Assembly: GCA_014382365.1 (NCBI GenBank)
Contig: JACNJW010000039.1
Location: 62,001 to 126,000, forward strand
Reading direction: 5' to 3'
DNA: 64,000 bases
Source: SAR324 cluster bacterium
GTDB taxonomy: Bacteria > SAR324 > NAC60-12
Within the stretch, counting starts at the first letter, position 1, and the number at the start of each line of letters is the position of its first letter. The notes under the pieces were generated by a model. The model was not told the origin of the DNA and did no database searches. It saw nothing but the letters and a program-made list of their open reading frames with translations. The translations under genes and the position numbers were made by a program. Positions 18,211-26,689 of the stretch are shown piece by piece.

Positions 18211-18840
18211 ATGACTGTTGATGAAAATAATTTGCTTCAAGAATCCAGGAAAGAAAATTGTTTCCGTTTTTTAGCCGGATCACTCTATTATCCTGAAAAA
18301 TCAGTATTTGAAGAAGCTGAACTTTTCAACAAATTGACGGAATTTTTGAAAGATGTTTGTCCTGAAGCACTACCCTTTTCAACTGAAATGGAAAAAAATT
18401 TTGCTCAATATTCAGAAAATGAATTGCAGGTAGAATATTCGAGGCTCTTTAAAGGACCCTATGAACTGATCGCTGCTCCTTATGGTTCTGTCTATCTGGA
18501 CGAAGGCAGGAGAGTGATGGGAGATTCGACCATTGCAGTCATTCAAGCTTATGAAGAAGAAGGGTTGGCTAAAAATGATGATTTCAAAGATTTACCCGAT
18601 CATATAGTGGTTGAATTGGAATTTATGAGCTTTCTGCTTTTTAAAGAAATTGAAGCCATTCAAGATCAGGACAGCCAGAAAGCCAATGAATATCAGGAGA
18701 AACAACAACGTTTTCTGAATATGTTCTTACGACAATGGGTGCCCTCTTTTTGCGAAAAAATAAAAAATGGTTCGGACAATTCATTTTATATTTCCCTGTC
18801 AAATTGCCTTTCCACTTTTATCATGAATCCCAAATTTTAG
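18211..18840 (+). CDS. TorD-family molybdoenzyme chaperone (ArrD-like)
   Basis: A 209-residue cytoplasmic all-helical protein. The mid-region EYSRLFKGPYELIAAPYGSVYLDE is typical of the TorD/DmsD/NarJ family, followed by DHIVVELEFMSFLLFKE. These chaperones bind the Tat signal of the catalytic subunit and hold it for cofactor insertion. Its place directly after the catalytic and Fe-S genes supports a dedicated role. No strong ribosome site precedes the ATG. Confidence 0.75.
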   Translation: MTVDENNLLQESRKENCFRFLAGSLYYPEKSVFEEAELFNKLTEFLKDVCPEALPFSTEMEKNFAQYSENELQVEYSRLFKGPYELIAAPYGSVYLDEGRRVMGDSTIAVIQAYEEEGLAKNDDFKDLPDHIVVELEFMSFLLFKEIEAIQDQDSQKANEYQEKQQRFLNMFLRQWVPSFCEKIKNGSDNSFYISLSNCLSTFIMNPKF

Positions 18841-18907
18841 TATTCAGATATTCAAGTTATTTCACGTCTTTTTTTGTATGAGCTTTTATGATGAAAGCTC
18901 TATTCTT

Positions 18908-19081
18908 CTATTTTCTTTCATGTCCAAAAGGTTTCAGAAAAATCAGCAACTGAGGCAGTAATGTCAAAGCTGCAATTAGGGCTGTCAGCATTGCCAGTCC
19001 AGTCAGCAAATCAAAATAAATGCTGGGGATGAATTTGGAAAAAACCAAAATGGAGAAGCCTATGATGATGGTCACAGAAGT
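18908..19081 (-). pseudogene. C-terminal remnant of an RND/MMPL transporter
   Basis: The minus strand encodes about 57 residues (TSVTIIIGFSILVFSKF, then two hydrophobic stretches ending in LLPQLLIFLKPFGHERK) that match the last two helices of an MMPL transporter such as the one at 1-1641. Nothing upstream continues the gene: the homology ends exactly where the inverted-repeat element at 19080 begins. It is a decayed relic, probably cut by that element. Confidence 0.65.
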
Positions 19082-19284
19082 GAGGGGGCAGGCCTTTGTT
19101 TCTTTGATTATTAAGTTGTTTTTTAAATCAAAGAAACAAAGGCCTGATATCCACACAAAAGGAACGGTCCGAGAATAATATAACCTGTCCCCTTTTTCCT
19201 TTTTCTGCTTAAACTACAAACCAATCCTTTAAGTTAATGACATTGACTAAAAAAATAATATAAACAAAGGCCTGACCCCTCACA
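19080..19284. mobile_element. MITE-like element with terminal inverted repeats
   Basis: The left end reads GTGAGGGGGCAGGCCTTTGT and the right end is its inverted copy with one mismatch, ACAAAGGCCTGACCCCTCAC (19265-19284). Inside, CAGGCCTTTGTTTCTTTGAT (19089-19108) pairs perfectly with 19127-19146 around an 18-base loop. Length about 205 bases with no coding capacity. It interrupts the end of an RND gene relic, consistent with insertion. Confidence 0.6.
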
Positions 19285-19773
19285 CTAGTTGCTGATTATG
19301 ACTCATTTTGAAACCTGAAATGTGAGTAATAAGCTTTTTAATGCTTATTGAAAAGTAATCGTTTGATCAATACCCTTGAAAGCTTGGCAAAATTTGGGGT
19401 GGCTACCTGATAACTTTAGTGTCCGAACTTAATATTTTAAGACCTCATTCAGAGTTTGCATCTCAAGCACAGGAATTCCTGGTAAGCGTTCTGCTGCTTG
19501 CCCAAAACGATTGCCCCAAACGGACTGGAAACCAACCTTTAAAAAAATGATACGTTATCACAAACGCCATCGTGGCAATCCGGACAATGATGACGTAGGT
19601 GATGCTGACTACGTCAGTTTTTGATGATCCTTCCAAACGGTGGGTCCACGTTCCAAAAAAATAATAGAAATCCTCTTATATACTTCTGCTGAAGAATCTT
19701 CCAATATTCGTTGTTTCCATTAAAACTCATAAAAGACATCATGCAGATGATGACGTGAGGTATTTTAGAGTTG
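19285..19773. other. Intergenic region without recognisable gene
   Basis: About 490 bases with no convincing gene. The stretch 19470-19625 can be read as a short plus-strand frame rich in Asp, Arg and His, possibly a relic, but it matches no family I recognise. Confidence 0.5.
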
Positions 19774-19789
19774 TTCGTATATTTACGAA
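19774..19789. promoter_or_regulatory. Candidate operator upstream of tetraheme/Fe-S/NrfD genes
   Basis: TTCGTA-TATT-TACGAA is a perfect 6-4-6 palindrome, 100 bases before the tetraheme cytochrome gene. It fits the TWCGTA-N4-TACGWA pattern repeated in the window. Confidence 0.5.
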
Positions 19790-19888
19790 TATTCTTAATC
19801 TCACAAACCGCTAGATTAAATGGAGCAACATTTTTTATTGAATTATTAATCTCAGTTCATTTGCCGGCAGAATATATTTTTCTTTTAT

Positions 19889-20659
19889 ATGTTTAAAATT
19901 CGTTTAATTACGTCTTCAGGACTCCTTGTTTTTGCACTTATACTATTTTATCTGAATCCATTTTTTAGCGGACAGACAGCAAGTGCAACAAAAGTATCTG
20001 ATGCTGCAGCTAATACTGCTGAAGATAATACCGAAAGTGCAGACGAGACCAAGATTGTCGAAGAAGAAACTGAAAGCGAAAGCGACGATAGTGATGAAGA
20101 AGACGGAGATTCTTCAGATGTGGTTTTTGAAAAACTACTATCCTACGAAAAATATGCGCCAAAATTCAGCATAAAACCTAGGAAGGAAGCAGAACTGGAA
20201 AATTTTCCCTGCATGGATTGTCACGAAGATGAAGAGACTAATTATAATATTCGTCTTCTGGAAGAAGATCATGAAGATTATAAGTTAGAACATGGTGCAG
20301 AAAGATTCTGGTGTTTGACATGTCACCAGGCAGATAATCGGGATTATTTGCGCTCATTAAAAAATAACGCCATTGATTTTGATCAATCGTACCGTCTATG
20401 CGGGCAATGTCATTTTCAGCGACAAAAAGACTGGTTTTTTGGTGCACATGGAAAACGTATTGGTAACTGGTCAGGTGAACGCAAACTTTATCTTTGTACA
20501 GAATGTCATGATCCTCACTCGCCGAGTATAAAACCTCTAAAACCGAACCCGCCTCCTAAAGTTAGAAAAGGTCTTGTTTTTGTGCCAAACGGAACTCACA
20601 TCAAAAAGAAAGTCTGGCAGAAATATTTGATGGATCAAACTGGTGAAAAACATGACTGA
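19889..20659 (+). CDS. Membrane-anchored tetraheme cytochrome c
   Basis: A 256-residue protein: N-terminal signal/anchor helix (GLLVFALILFYLNPFF), an acidic linker of about 50 residues rich in Glu, Asp and Ser, then four heme sites CMDCH, CLTCH, CGQCH and CTECH. It overlaps the next gene by eight bases. Together with the Fe-S protein and NrfD subunit that follow, it forms a quinol/cytochrome c oxidoreductase module; the heme protein would face the periplasm and exchange electrons with NirS or other carriers. Acidic linkers like this recur in cytochromes at 48909 and 56039. Confidence 0.8.
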   Translation: MFKIRLITSSGLLVFALILFYLNPFFSGQTASATKVSDAAANTAEDNTESADETKIVEEETESESDDSDEEDGDSSDVVFEKLLSYEKYAPKFSIKPRKEAELENFPCMDCHEDEETNYNIRLLEEDHEDYKLEHGAERFWCLTCHQADNRDYLRSLKNNAIDFDQSYRLCGQCHFQRQKDWFFGAHGKRIGNWSGERKLYLCTECHDPHSPSIKPLKPNPPPKVRKGLVFVPNGTHIKKKVWQKYLMDQTGEKHD

Positions 20660-21599
20660 AAACTTAAAAAATAACAGTAATCAAGTTTCCCGACGCAGCC
20701 TGTTGAAAAAAATCGGTGTGCTCGGTACAACCGGTGCTGCAGCGGCAACCGGAGTCACTCTGGCAGCGCAGGTTGTGGAAAAAAGTGGGCAGGAATTTTC
20801 GGACTCGCTGGATTCGTTTTTTCAAAAGCACTACCGTCGCATGAGTCCGGAAGAAGTTCAAGTTACTATCGCCCGCCTGCAGCGCAAAGCAAAACGCAAA
20901 TATAATAAAGATATCAGCATTGATACCGCACCGCCGCTTCCGGTGACACTATTCGGTTATGCACTAAATATTTCCAAGTGCAAGGGTTACCGCAAATGCG
21001 TTGATGCCTGTGTGGAGGAAAATAATCAGGGCCGTGACACACAAATTCAATTCATCCGTGTTTTGGAAATGGAGCGCGGGAGCATGAATTTAGAAGAATC
21101 GAATCATTATTATGATCCGGAAACAGTTCCGCAAAAGGGTAAATTCTACCTGCCTGTGCAGTGTATGCAGTGCGAAAATCCACCTTGTGTCAGAGCTTGT
21201 CCTGTCAAGGCCACCTGGAAGGAAGATGATGGAGTAGTAGTCATTGATTATGACTGGTGCATCGGCTGTCGTTACTGCATGACAGCCTGTCCGTACTGGG
21301 CACGTCATTTCAACTGGAACGAACCGCATGTACCTCCGGAAGAATTGAATCCGGTTACACATTATTTGGGTAACCGTCCGCGTTCAAAAGGTGTGATGGA
21401 AAAATGCATGTTTTGTGTCCAGCGAACCCGTAAAGGTAAACAGCCGGCATGCATGGAAGCCTGTCCTACTGGAGCGCGTATTTTTGGAAACTTACTTGAT
21501 CCGGAAAGTGAAATACGTTATATCCTTGAAAATAAAACAGTATTTCGCTTAAAGGAAGATTTAGGGACTGAACCCAAATTCTGGTATTTTACAGACTAA
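20652..21599 (+). CDS. Tat-exported [4Fe-4S] protein of the second NrfD complex
   Basis: A 315-residue protein with a Tat signal (SRRSLLKK) and four cysteine groups. The first reads CKGYRKCVDAC, so Tyr stands where the second Cys is normal; the others are complete: CMQCENPPCVRAC, CIGCRYCMTAC and CMFCVQRTRKGKQPACMEAC. The first cluster may therefore have unusual ligation or be a [3Fe-4S] cluster. The ATG at 20652 is chosen; a GTG at 20643 would add three residues. It transfers electrons between the NrfD subunit and the tetraheme cytochrome. Confidence 0.85.
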   Translation: MTENLKNNSNQVSRRSLLKKIGVLGTTGAAAATGVTLAAQVVEKSGQEFSDSLDSFFQKHYRRMSPEEVQVTIARLQRKAKRKYNKDISIDTAPPLPVTLFGYALNISKCKGYRKCVDACVEENNQGRDTQIQFIRVLEMERGSMNLEESNHYYDPETVPQKGKFYLPVQCMQCENPPCVRACPVKATWKEDDGVVVIDYDWCIGCRYCMTACPYWARHFNWNEPHVPPEELNPVTHYLGNRPRSKGVMEKCMFCVQRTRKGKQPACMEACPTGARIFGNLLDPESEIRYILENKTVFRLKEDLGTEPKFWYFTD

Positions 21600-21603
21600 G
21601 ACT

Positions 21604-22818
21604 ATGAAAGCAACGTTCTCATTTTGGCTGGACTTCATCCGTGAAGCTTTTCGCGGCGGAAAATTATTTTATTTGTGGATGACACTCCTGACAGTCGTAG
21701 TGTTTTTAGGTTTTGCTGCTTACATTCGTCAGTTTCAGCATGGCTTGATAGTTTCCGGAATGAGTGACCAGGTTTCCTGGGGTGTCTATATTTCCAATTT
21801 CACCTTTCTGGTTGGTGTGGCTGCAGCAGCTGTGATGCTGGTTATTCCGTCTTATATTTTTCGAGATGAAATGATAAAAGAGGTTGTTCTACTGGCAGAA
21901 GGTTTGGCAGTAGCAGCCTGTATTATGTGTATCCTTTTTGTCACAGTAGATCTAGGAAGACCGGATCGAATCTGGCACATGTTGCCCTTTGTTGGAGAAT
22001 TTAATTTTCCACAATCCTTATTAGCCTGGGATGTTTTTGTGCTTACGGGCTATCTGTTTCTCAGTTTAACAATTCCATATTATATCCTGTTTGTCCGTTA
22101 CAAAGGCGGGGAACCAAAGCACAACGTGTATTTTCCCGGTGTGCTTATTTCAATTGGCTGGGCTATTTCAATCCATACGGTAACAGCGTTTTTGCTCTCT
22201 TCGAACGTTGCCCGTCCGTTTTGGCATACAGCTATTTTGGGTCCCCGCTTTCTGGCCTCAGCCTTTTCTGCGGGACCGGCATTTTTTTTACTGACACTAA
22301 AATTTATCCGGCGCTACACGGATTATCCGGTTTCAGAAAAGATTTTTCAGCGCATTGCAATTATTGCAACTGTGGCCCTGCAGATAAATTTGTTTTTGCT
22401 TTTTGCAGAAATTTTTACTGAGTTTTATCACCAGACGGATCACACGGCGTCTGCCTTATATTTGTTTTTTGGCATTGGCGGAAAAACGGCTCTAGTACCC
22501 TGGATTTGGAGTGCAATTACAATGAATGTGGTGGCAGTGCTGATCCTCAGTATTGAACCTTTACGAAATAATAGTCGTCTACTGAGTGTCGCCTGTGTCC
22601 TGATGGTTGTAGGTGTCTGGATTGAAAAAGGAATGGGCCTCATAATTCCCGGATTTATTCCAACTCCGCTCGGAGAAGTTTTTGAGTATTCTCCTACACT
22701 GATTGAAGTCACTGTTTCTGCCGGAATTTGGGCAGTCGGATTGATTATTTATACTTTACTGGCCAAAGCTGCGATTGCAATTGAACTTGGCAAAGTGCGT
22801 TACAAAAAATTACCCTGA
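21604..22818 (+). CDS. NrfD/PsrC-type membrane quinol subunit of the second complex
   Basis: A 404-residue polytopic protein with about ten helices and the NrfD family region VDLGRPDRIWHML. It starts four bases after the Fe-S gene. A conserved charged or polar pattern inside the helices (for example FTEFYHQTDH) may line a quinol or proton path. Its partner set and position just before nirS suggest it links the quinone pool to periplasmic carriers. Confidence 0.85.
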   Translation: MKATFSFWLDFIREAFRGGKLFYLWMTLLTVVVFLGFAAYIRQFQHGLIVSGMSDQVSWGVYISNFTFLVGVAAAAVMLVIPSYIFRDEMIKEVVLLAEGLAVAACIMCILFVTVDLGRPDRIWHMLPFVGEFNFPQSLLAWDVFVLTGYLFLSLTIPYYILFVRYKGGEPKHNVYFPGVLISIGWAISIHTVTAFLLSSNVARPFWHTAILGPRFLASAFSAGPAFFLLTLKFIRRYTDYPVSEKIFQRIAIIATVALQINLFLLFAEIFTEFYHQTDHTASALYLFFGIGGKTALVPWIWSAITMNVVAVLILSIEPLRNNSRLLSVACVLMVVGVWIEKGMGLIIPGFIPTPLGEVFEYSPTLIEVTVSAGIWAVGLIIYTLLAKAAIAIELGKVRYKKLP

Positions 22819-22889
22819 ATTTTCAGATGTTTTCTGGCAGTAAATGCGGCAAGGTTCAATCAAAACAACAATGTTCTACCCCCATCAGG

Positions 22890-22945
22890 TTGTACGTATA
22901 TTTACTATTCGTACAATTGCGAATAGACAGGAATGCCGGTAAATA
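22890..22945 (+). promoter_or_regulatory. Candidate operator and promoter of the nirS unit
   Basis: TACGTA-TATT-TACTAT (22893-22908) matches the shared palindrome in one half and partly in the other; TTGTACG and CGTACAA flank it as a wider palindrome. TTGCGA (22917-22922) and TAAATA (22940-22945) are spaced 17 bases as -35 and -10 boxes. The 17 bases at 22917-22933 are identical to 9241-9257. Confidence 0.55.
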
Positions 22946-23060
22946 TAAAACTGATAATGCTGTTTGAACAGTATTGCTTTTGGTAACTGTAAACAATGAT
23001 GTTGTAGTAATGTTTTTTACTGACTCATTATTGTTAATACAAAATCATCTGGAAAAATAA

Positions 23061-23435
23061 ATGAATATTTTGATTAAAAAAATTATACACGCAGGCGTTC
23101 TTTTTATTTCTATAACTCTTTTTTCAGCTGGAATGAGTACGAATTTGATTGCTGCAGAGGATAGCGCCAAGCTCTATAAAAAACAGTGTAAAAAATGTCA
23201 TGGAAAAAAAGGTGAAGGCAAAAAATTCAAGAAAGAACCAGAAAAATTTAAATATGCTCCGATCAATGAATTGAGTCAGGATGAATTGCTGGAGTCTCTG
23301 AACAAGTATTTTAAGATGTGGAGTGCAAAAAACTGGGAAAACAAAAAAGAAAAGAAAATGGCAAAGGCAACAAAAAAATTGGATGACGCAAAAATCCAAA
23401 CTCTGGCCGAGTTTATTGTCACACTTAACAAATAA
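23061..23435 (+). CDS. Small monoheme cytochrome c
   Basis: A 124-residue secreted protein with a signal peptide and one heme site, QCKKCHGKKGEG. It is very Lys-rich. A Met in MWSAKNW or near the C-terminus could be the sixth ligand. It precedes nirS by about 150 bases and is a plausible electron donor to it. Confidence 0.75.
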   Translation: MNILIKKIIHAGVLFISITLFSAGMSTNLIAAEDSAKLYKKQCKKCHGKKGEGKKFKKEPEKFKYAPINELSQDELLESLNKYFKMWSAKNWENKKEKKMAKATKKLDDAKIQTLAEFIVTLNK

Positions 23436-23587
23436 TTAATTTTGGTAGTTGTTCCTGCTCAGCTAAAACAAGGATTTATTTTGAGTCAGGATCTTTTCAG
23501 GAGGCTATACAATAAGTCGTGCGTTGAATTTCAGGGTAGGCTTGAAAAACAACGTTTTTTAATAATTCAAATAATGAGAGGTGTGTT

Positions 23588-25201
23588 ATGAAGAATCATA
23601 CAATTTGGAAATGGACAGCAGTCGCAGCTGGGGCAATGTTGTTCTTGGGTACACAAGCATGGGCAGCAAAACAGGCACCCCAACTGAGTGAAAAAGATTT
23701 TAAACGCGGCATACAGATTTATTTTGATCGCTGTGCCGGATGTCATGGAACGCTGAGGAAAGGTGCAACCGGACCAAAAATCACTCAGAAAAAAATGCTC
23801 AAGAAGAGCTTGGAGGAACTTGAAGAAGTCATTTATCATGGTACGAAAGCCGGAATGCCAGGTTGGGGCCGTACAGGAGAAATGAATGAGAAAGATACCA
23901 AACTCATGGCCAAGTTCATTCAGCACAAGGCTCCAATACCTCCAGAATATGGTTTACGGGCGATGCTGAAAACGCATAAAGTCATTGTGCAGCCAAATGA
24001 CAGGCCTTCAGCACCTCAACATAGTCGGGATATCGACAATATGTTTGGTGTGATTTTGCGTGATGTAGGCAAAGGTGCAGTCATTGACGGTGACACTCAT
24101 GAGGTAATTGAAAAAGTTAAAACCGGATTTGCAGTGCATATCTTCCGGGCATCCGCCAGTGGACGATATTTCTACACTGTTGGACGTGATGGAAAAATTA
24201 CCATGATTGATCTCTTTGAAAAGAAACCGAAAGTGGTTGCTGAGGTTAAAGTTTGTGCTGATGCACGTTCCATTGATGTTTCAAAATATAATGGTCCCAA
24301 AGGAAATTTTACTGACAAGTTGGCAATAGTTGGCTGTTATTGGCCTCCGCAATTGGTGGTAGTTGACGGAATGACTTTGAAACCTATCAAAATTATTTCA
24401 ACTCGCTCTCATACTTATGATACCAACGAGTACCATCCGGAACCACGTGTAGCTGCAATTGTGGCTTCACATGCCGACTCAGAGTGGGTTATTGCAATTA
24501 AAGAAACCGGTCTGATTTGGCTGGTAGATTATGCCGATTTGAAAAACCTGAAAATCACTGAAATTGAAGCAGAACGATTTCTGCATGATGGTGGTTGGGA
24601 TGCTTCAAAACGTTACTTTATTGTAGCCGCAAATATGCGTGATACAATCGTAGTGGTTGATACTAAATTAAAGAAATTGGCTGCGAAGTTTGAAACTGGT
24701 GTTAAACCACATCCGGGACGCGGTGCAAACTGGATAGATCCTGAATACGGTAAGGTTTCTGCGACCACTCACCTGGGTGAAGGTAAAATCACAGTTTTTG
24801 GTTCTGATCCTGAAGGACGGCCAGACGTTGCCTGGAAGGTTGTTCGTGAAGGCTCAACAGCCGGTCCTGGATTGTTCCTGAAAACTCATCCAAACAGTGA
24901 GAACATCTGGACGGATAGTACCCTTGCCAAAGAAGAAGGTGCGAACAAGAAAATATGTGTTTACAAAAAAGCTAATTTTGGCAAAGAACCTTTCAAATGC
25001 TGGAAAGCCACAGAACACGGAAAAATCGTCCACTTTGAATACAATAAAGCTGGAACTCAGGTTTGGGCTTCGGTTTGGGACAAGCAGGGTGAACTCATCA
25101 TTTATGATGATAAAACTCTGAAGGTCATCAAACGTATCAAAGGTTTACACACTCCCACAGGTAAGTGGAATGTGTACAATACTGTAAACGATATTTTCTA
25201 A
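23588..25201 (+). CDS. nirS: Cytochrome cd1 nitrite reductase
   Basis: A 537-residue periplasmic enzyme reducing nitrite to nitric oxide. After the signal peptide (ending GTQAWA) there is a cytochrome c domain with C49-x2-C52-H53, then an eight-bladed heme d1 propeller. Landmarks of NirS are present: AVHIFR (predicted heme d1 axial His), GRDGKITMIDL, YWPPQ, EYHPEPRVAAI, AERFLHDGG, HPGRGANW, TTHLGEG and the C-terminal TPTGKWNVYNT; the two His-containing segments EYHPEP and TTHLG probably hold the catalytic pair. Length is as expected. Small cytochromes c surround it. No complete heme d1 gene set is nearby; a NirJ/AhbD-like enzyme lies 32 kb away at 57686. Confidence 0.95.
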   Translation: MKNHTIWKWTAVAAGAMLFLGTQAWAAKQAPQLSEKDFKRGIQIYFDRCAGCHGTLRKGATGPKITQKKMLKKSLEELEEVIYHGTKAGMPGWGRTGEMNEKDTKLMAKFIQHKAPIPPEYGLRAMLKTHKVIVQPNDRPSAPQHSRDIDNMFGVILRDVGKGAVIDGDTHEVIEKVKTGFAVHIFRASASGRYFYTVGRDGKITMIDLFEKKPKVVAEVKVCADARSIDVSKYNGPKGNFTDKLAIVGCYWPPQLVVVDGMTLKPIKIISTRSHTYDTNEYHPEPRVAAIVASHADSEWVIAIKETGLIWLVDYADLKNLKITEIEAERFLHDGGWDASKRYFIVAANMRDTIVVVDTKLKKLAAKFETGVKPHPGRGANWIDPEYGKVSATTHLGEGKITVFGSDPEGRPDVAWKVVREGSTAGPGLFLKTHPNSENIWTDSTLAKEEGANKKICVYKKANFGKEPFKCWKATEHGKIVHFEYNKAGTQVWASVWDKQGELIIYDDKTLKVIKRIKGLHTPTGKWNVYNTVNDIF

Positions 25202-25297
25202 ATTGTAATCTTCTTAACAAAACAATGGCATCGAGGTAAACCCTTGGTGTCGTTGTTTTGTGACGTGATAACTAAGTTTATTAAAAAACTGAGGAAC

Positions 25298-25699
25298 ATG
25301 TTAAAAAATATTTTCTTTGGCCTGCTGATCTTCTCAGGTAGTTTACTATTTGCAGCCGAACCCCTGTACAATGTCCCTGATGCTCCTGCGGAATATGCCG
25401 AAATGACAAATGCCTTCACATCTCAAAAAGATCTTGAAATTGGTAAAAAATACTATCAAAAAGAATGTGCCGATTGTCATGGAGAGTCTGGAGAAGGTGA
25501 TGCAGATGATAAAAGTGTAGTTGCTTTCACTAACTCTGCCTGGATGAATACAAGGAGTGATGGGCAATTGTTCTATATTGCTGCAGAAGGTGCCGGTGAA
25601 GACTCTGATATGGAGGCATACGGACCTTGGAGTGAGATGGGATACAGTGAAAAAAGAGTTTGGCAAATGATCTCATATATCCGTACATTGATAAAATAG
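25298..25699 (+). CDS. Small cytochrome c near nirS (NirC/NirM-like)
   Basis: A 133-residue secreted protein with a signal peptide (IFFGLLIFSGSLLFA) and one heme site, CADCHGESGEG. The ATG at 25298 is preferred over an upstream non-ATG start because it opens directly on the signal peptide. It shares NSAWMNTRSDGQLFY and a C-terminal EKRVWQMISYIR with the next protein, so the two are paralogues. Probable electron donor to NirS or helper in its maturation. Confidence 0.75.
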   Translation: MLKNIFFGLLIFSGSLLFAAEPLYNVPDAPAEYAEMTNAFTSQKDLEIGKKYYQKECADCHGESGEGDADDKSVVAFTNSAWMNTRSDGQLFYIAAEGAGEDSDMEAYGPWSEMGYSEKRVWQMISYIRTLIK

Positions 25700-25715
25700 A
25701 ATTAAGTACCTGTTT

Positions 25716-26126
25716 ATGAATATATTTTACATTTTGCTCGGAATAAGTTATTTTATAACCTCTCATGAATTTGCCGCAGCAGGTGAGGCAGTACCACTTG
25801 AGTATAGAAATTTAAAGAACCCGCTAGTCCTGACTCAAAAACGCAGGACTTACATAGCCAAGCAATATCAAACTAAATGTGCCCGCTGTCATGGAGAAAA
25901 TGGTGAGGGTGGAGTAAAAAGTTTGGAAGCATTGGAAGTGGCACCGGCGAATTTTACGGATGTTACTTTCATGAACAACCGCACAGATGGACAATTGTAT
26001 TATCAAATTGAACAGGGCGGTGAAGAAAGGTCGGCAATGCCGGCTTTTGGTCCGGATTCGGACCATGGTTGGAGTGAAAAGAAAATTTGGGAGATGGTTG
26101 CTTATATTCGCAGGCTGGCTAGATGA
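25716..26126 (+). CDS. Small cytochrome c near nirS, paralogue
   Basis: A 136-residue secreted protein with one heme site, CARCHGENGEGG, and the same layout as its neighbour at 25298 (FMNNRTDGQLYYQI, then EKKIWEMVAYIRRL). Sixteen bases separate the two. Likely role as for its neighbour. Confidence 0.75.
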   Translation: MNIFYILLGISYFITSHEFAAAGEAVPLEYRNLKNPLVLTQKRRTYIAKQYQTKCARCHGENGEGGVKSLEALEVAPANFTDVTFMNNRTDGQLYYQIEQGGEERSAMPAFGPDSDHGWSEKKIWEMVAYIRRLAR

Positions 26127-26536
26127 ATCTATGATTATTATAAAAGTCGAAAAAAGGAAAAATATATTTCTCGCGAGTAATTTTTCAAACTATCCCCTCT
26201 CAAGTAGTAGTCCTTTTGCTTAGTCATTTGAAATTGCCTAAGAATAGCAACACAAATTATCTACGTATATTTACTAATACATTATTATTGATAAGTATCT
26301 ATAATTAACCACCTTGATGTAATATTTATTTACTTCCCTTATTGTTTGAACTTGCTGATCCGGAGTAACAGTAAACTGAGTTCATCGAGTCCCATGTTGC
26401 AGGAGTATTAGCGTTTGTAACAGGACTAATCTTTGAAAACAGGAAGACTCATGAGAAAGCAGTTCATGGAAGTTATACAGGAGGTGTTAAGGCTTGTATG
26501 GGCAAATTGCTCTTAATCTATTAACGGAGATTAAAA
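26127..26536. other. Intergenic region before the heme-copper cluster
   Basis: A 410-base gap holding the candidate operator at 26262-26277 and TATAAT at 26300-26305. The rest has no gene I recognise. Confidence 0.6.
26262..26305 (+). promoter_or_regulatory. Candidate operator and -10 box of the heme-copper cluster
   Basis: TACGTA-TATT-TACTAA (26262-26277) has one perfect half-site of the shared palindrome. TATAAT stands at 26300-26305, which would put the operator centre about 42 bases before the transcription start, as for class II CRP/FNR-type activation. Confidence 0.5.
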
Positions 26537-26680
26537 ATGGCAGAAACAATTGATGTCAGTTTTTGGGAAAAAGTCTGTGATAATGACTTTTTGCTGCTGG
26601 CATTTCATGTCGGGGTCAGTACTCTATTTTATTTTGTCTGGGGTCTGATTGACATTTTGAGCATTCCAACACTAGGTTGA
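26537..26680 (+). CDS. Small membrane subunit (47 residues)
   Basis: The frame opens with ATG after ACGGAGATTAAAA and encodes one strongly hydrophobic helix (FLLLAFHVGVSTLFYFVWG). It ends nine bases before the CuA subunit gene. Small single-helix subunits are common in heme-copper oxidases, and this is probably one; no family is recognised. Confidence 0.6.
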   Translation: MAETIDVSFWEKVCDNDFLLLAFHVGVSTLFYFVWGLIDILSIPTLG

Positions 26681-26689
26681 AGGAGAAAA

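Noticed and set aside
19470-19625. Short plus-strand frame as a transposase relic
   Set aside because: The translated text is charged and has no motif I can link to any transposase family.
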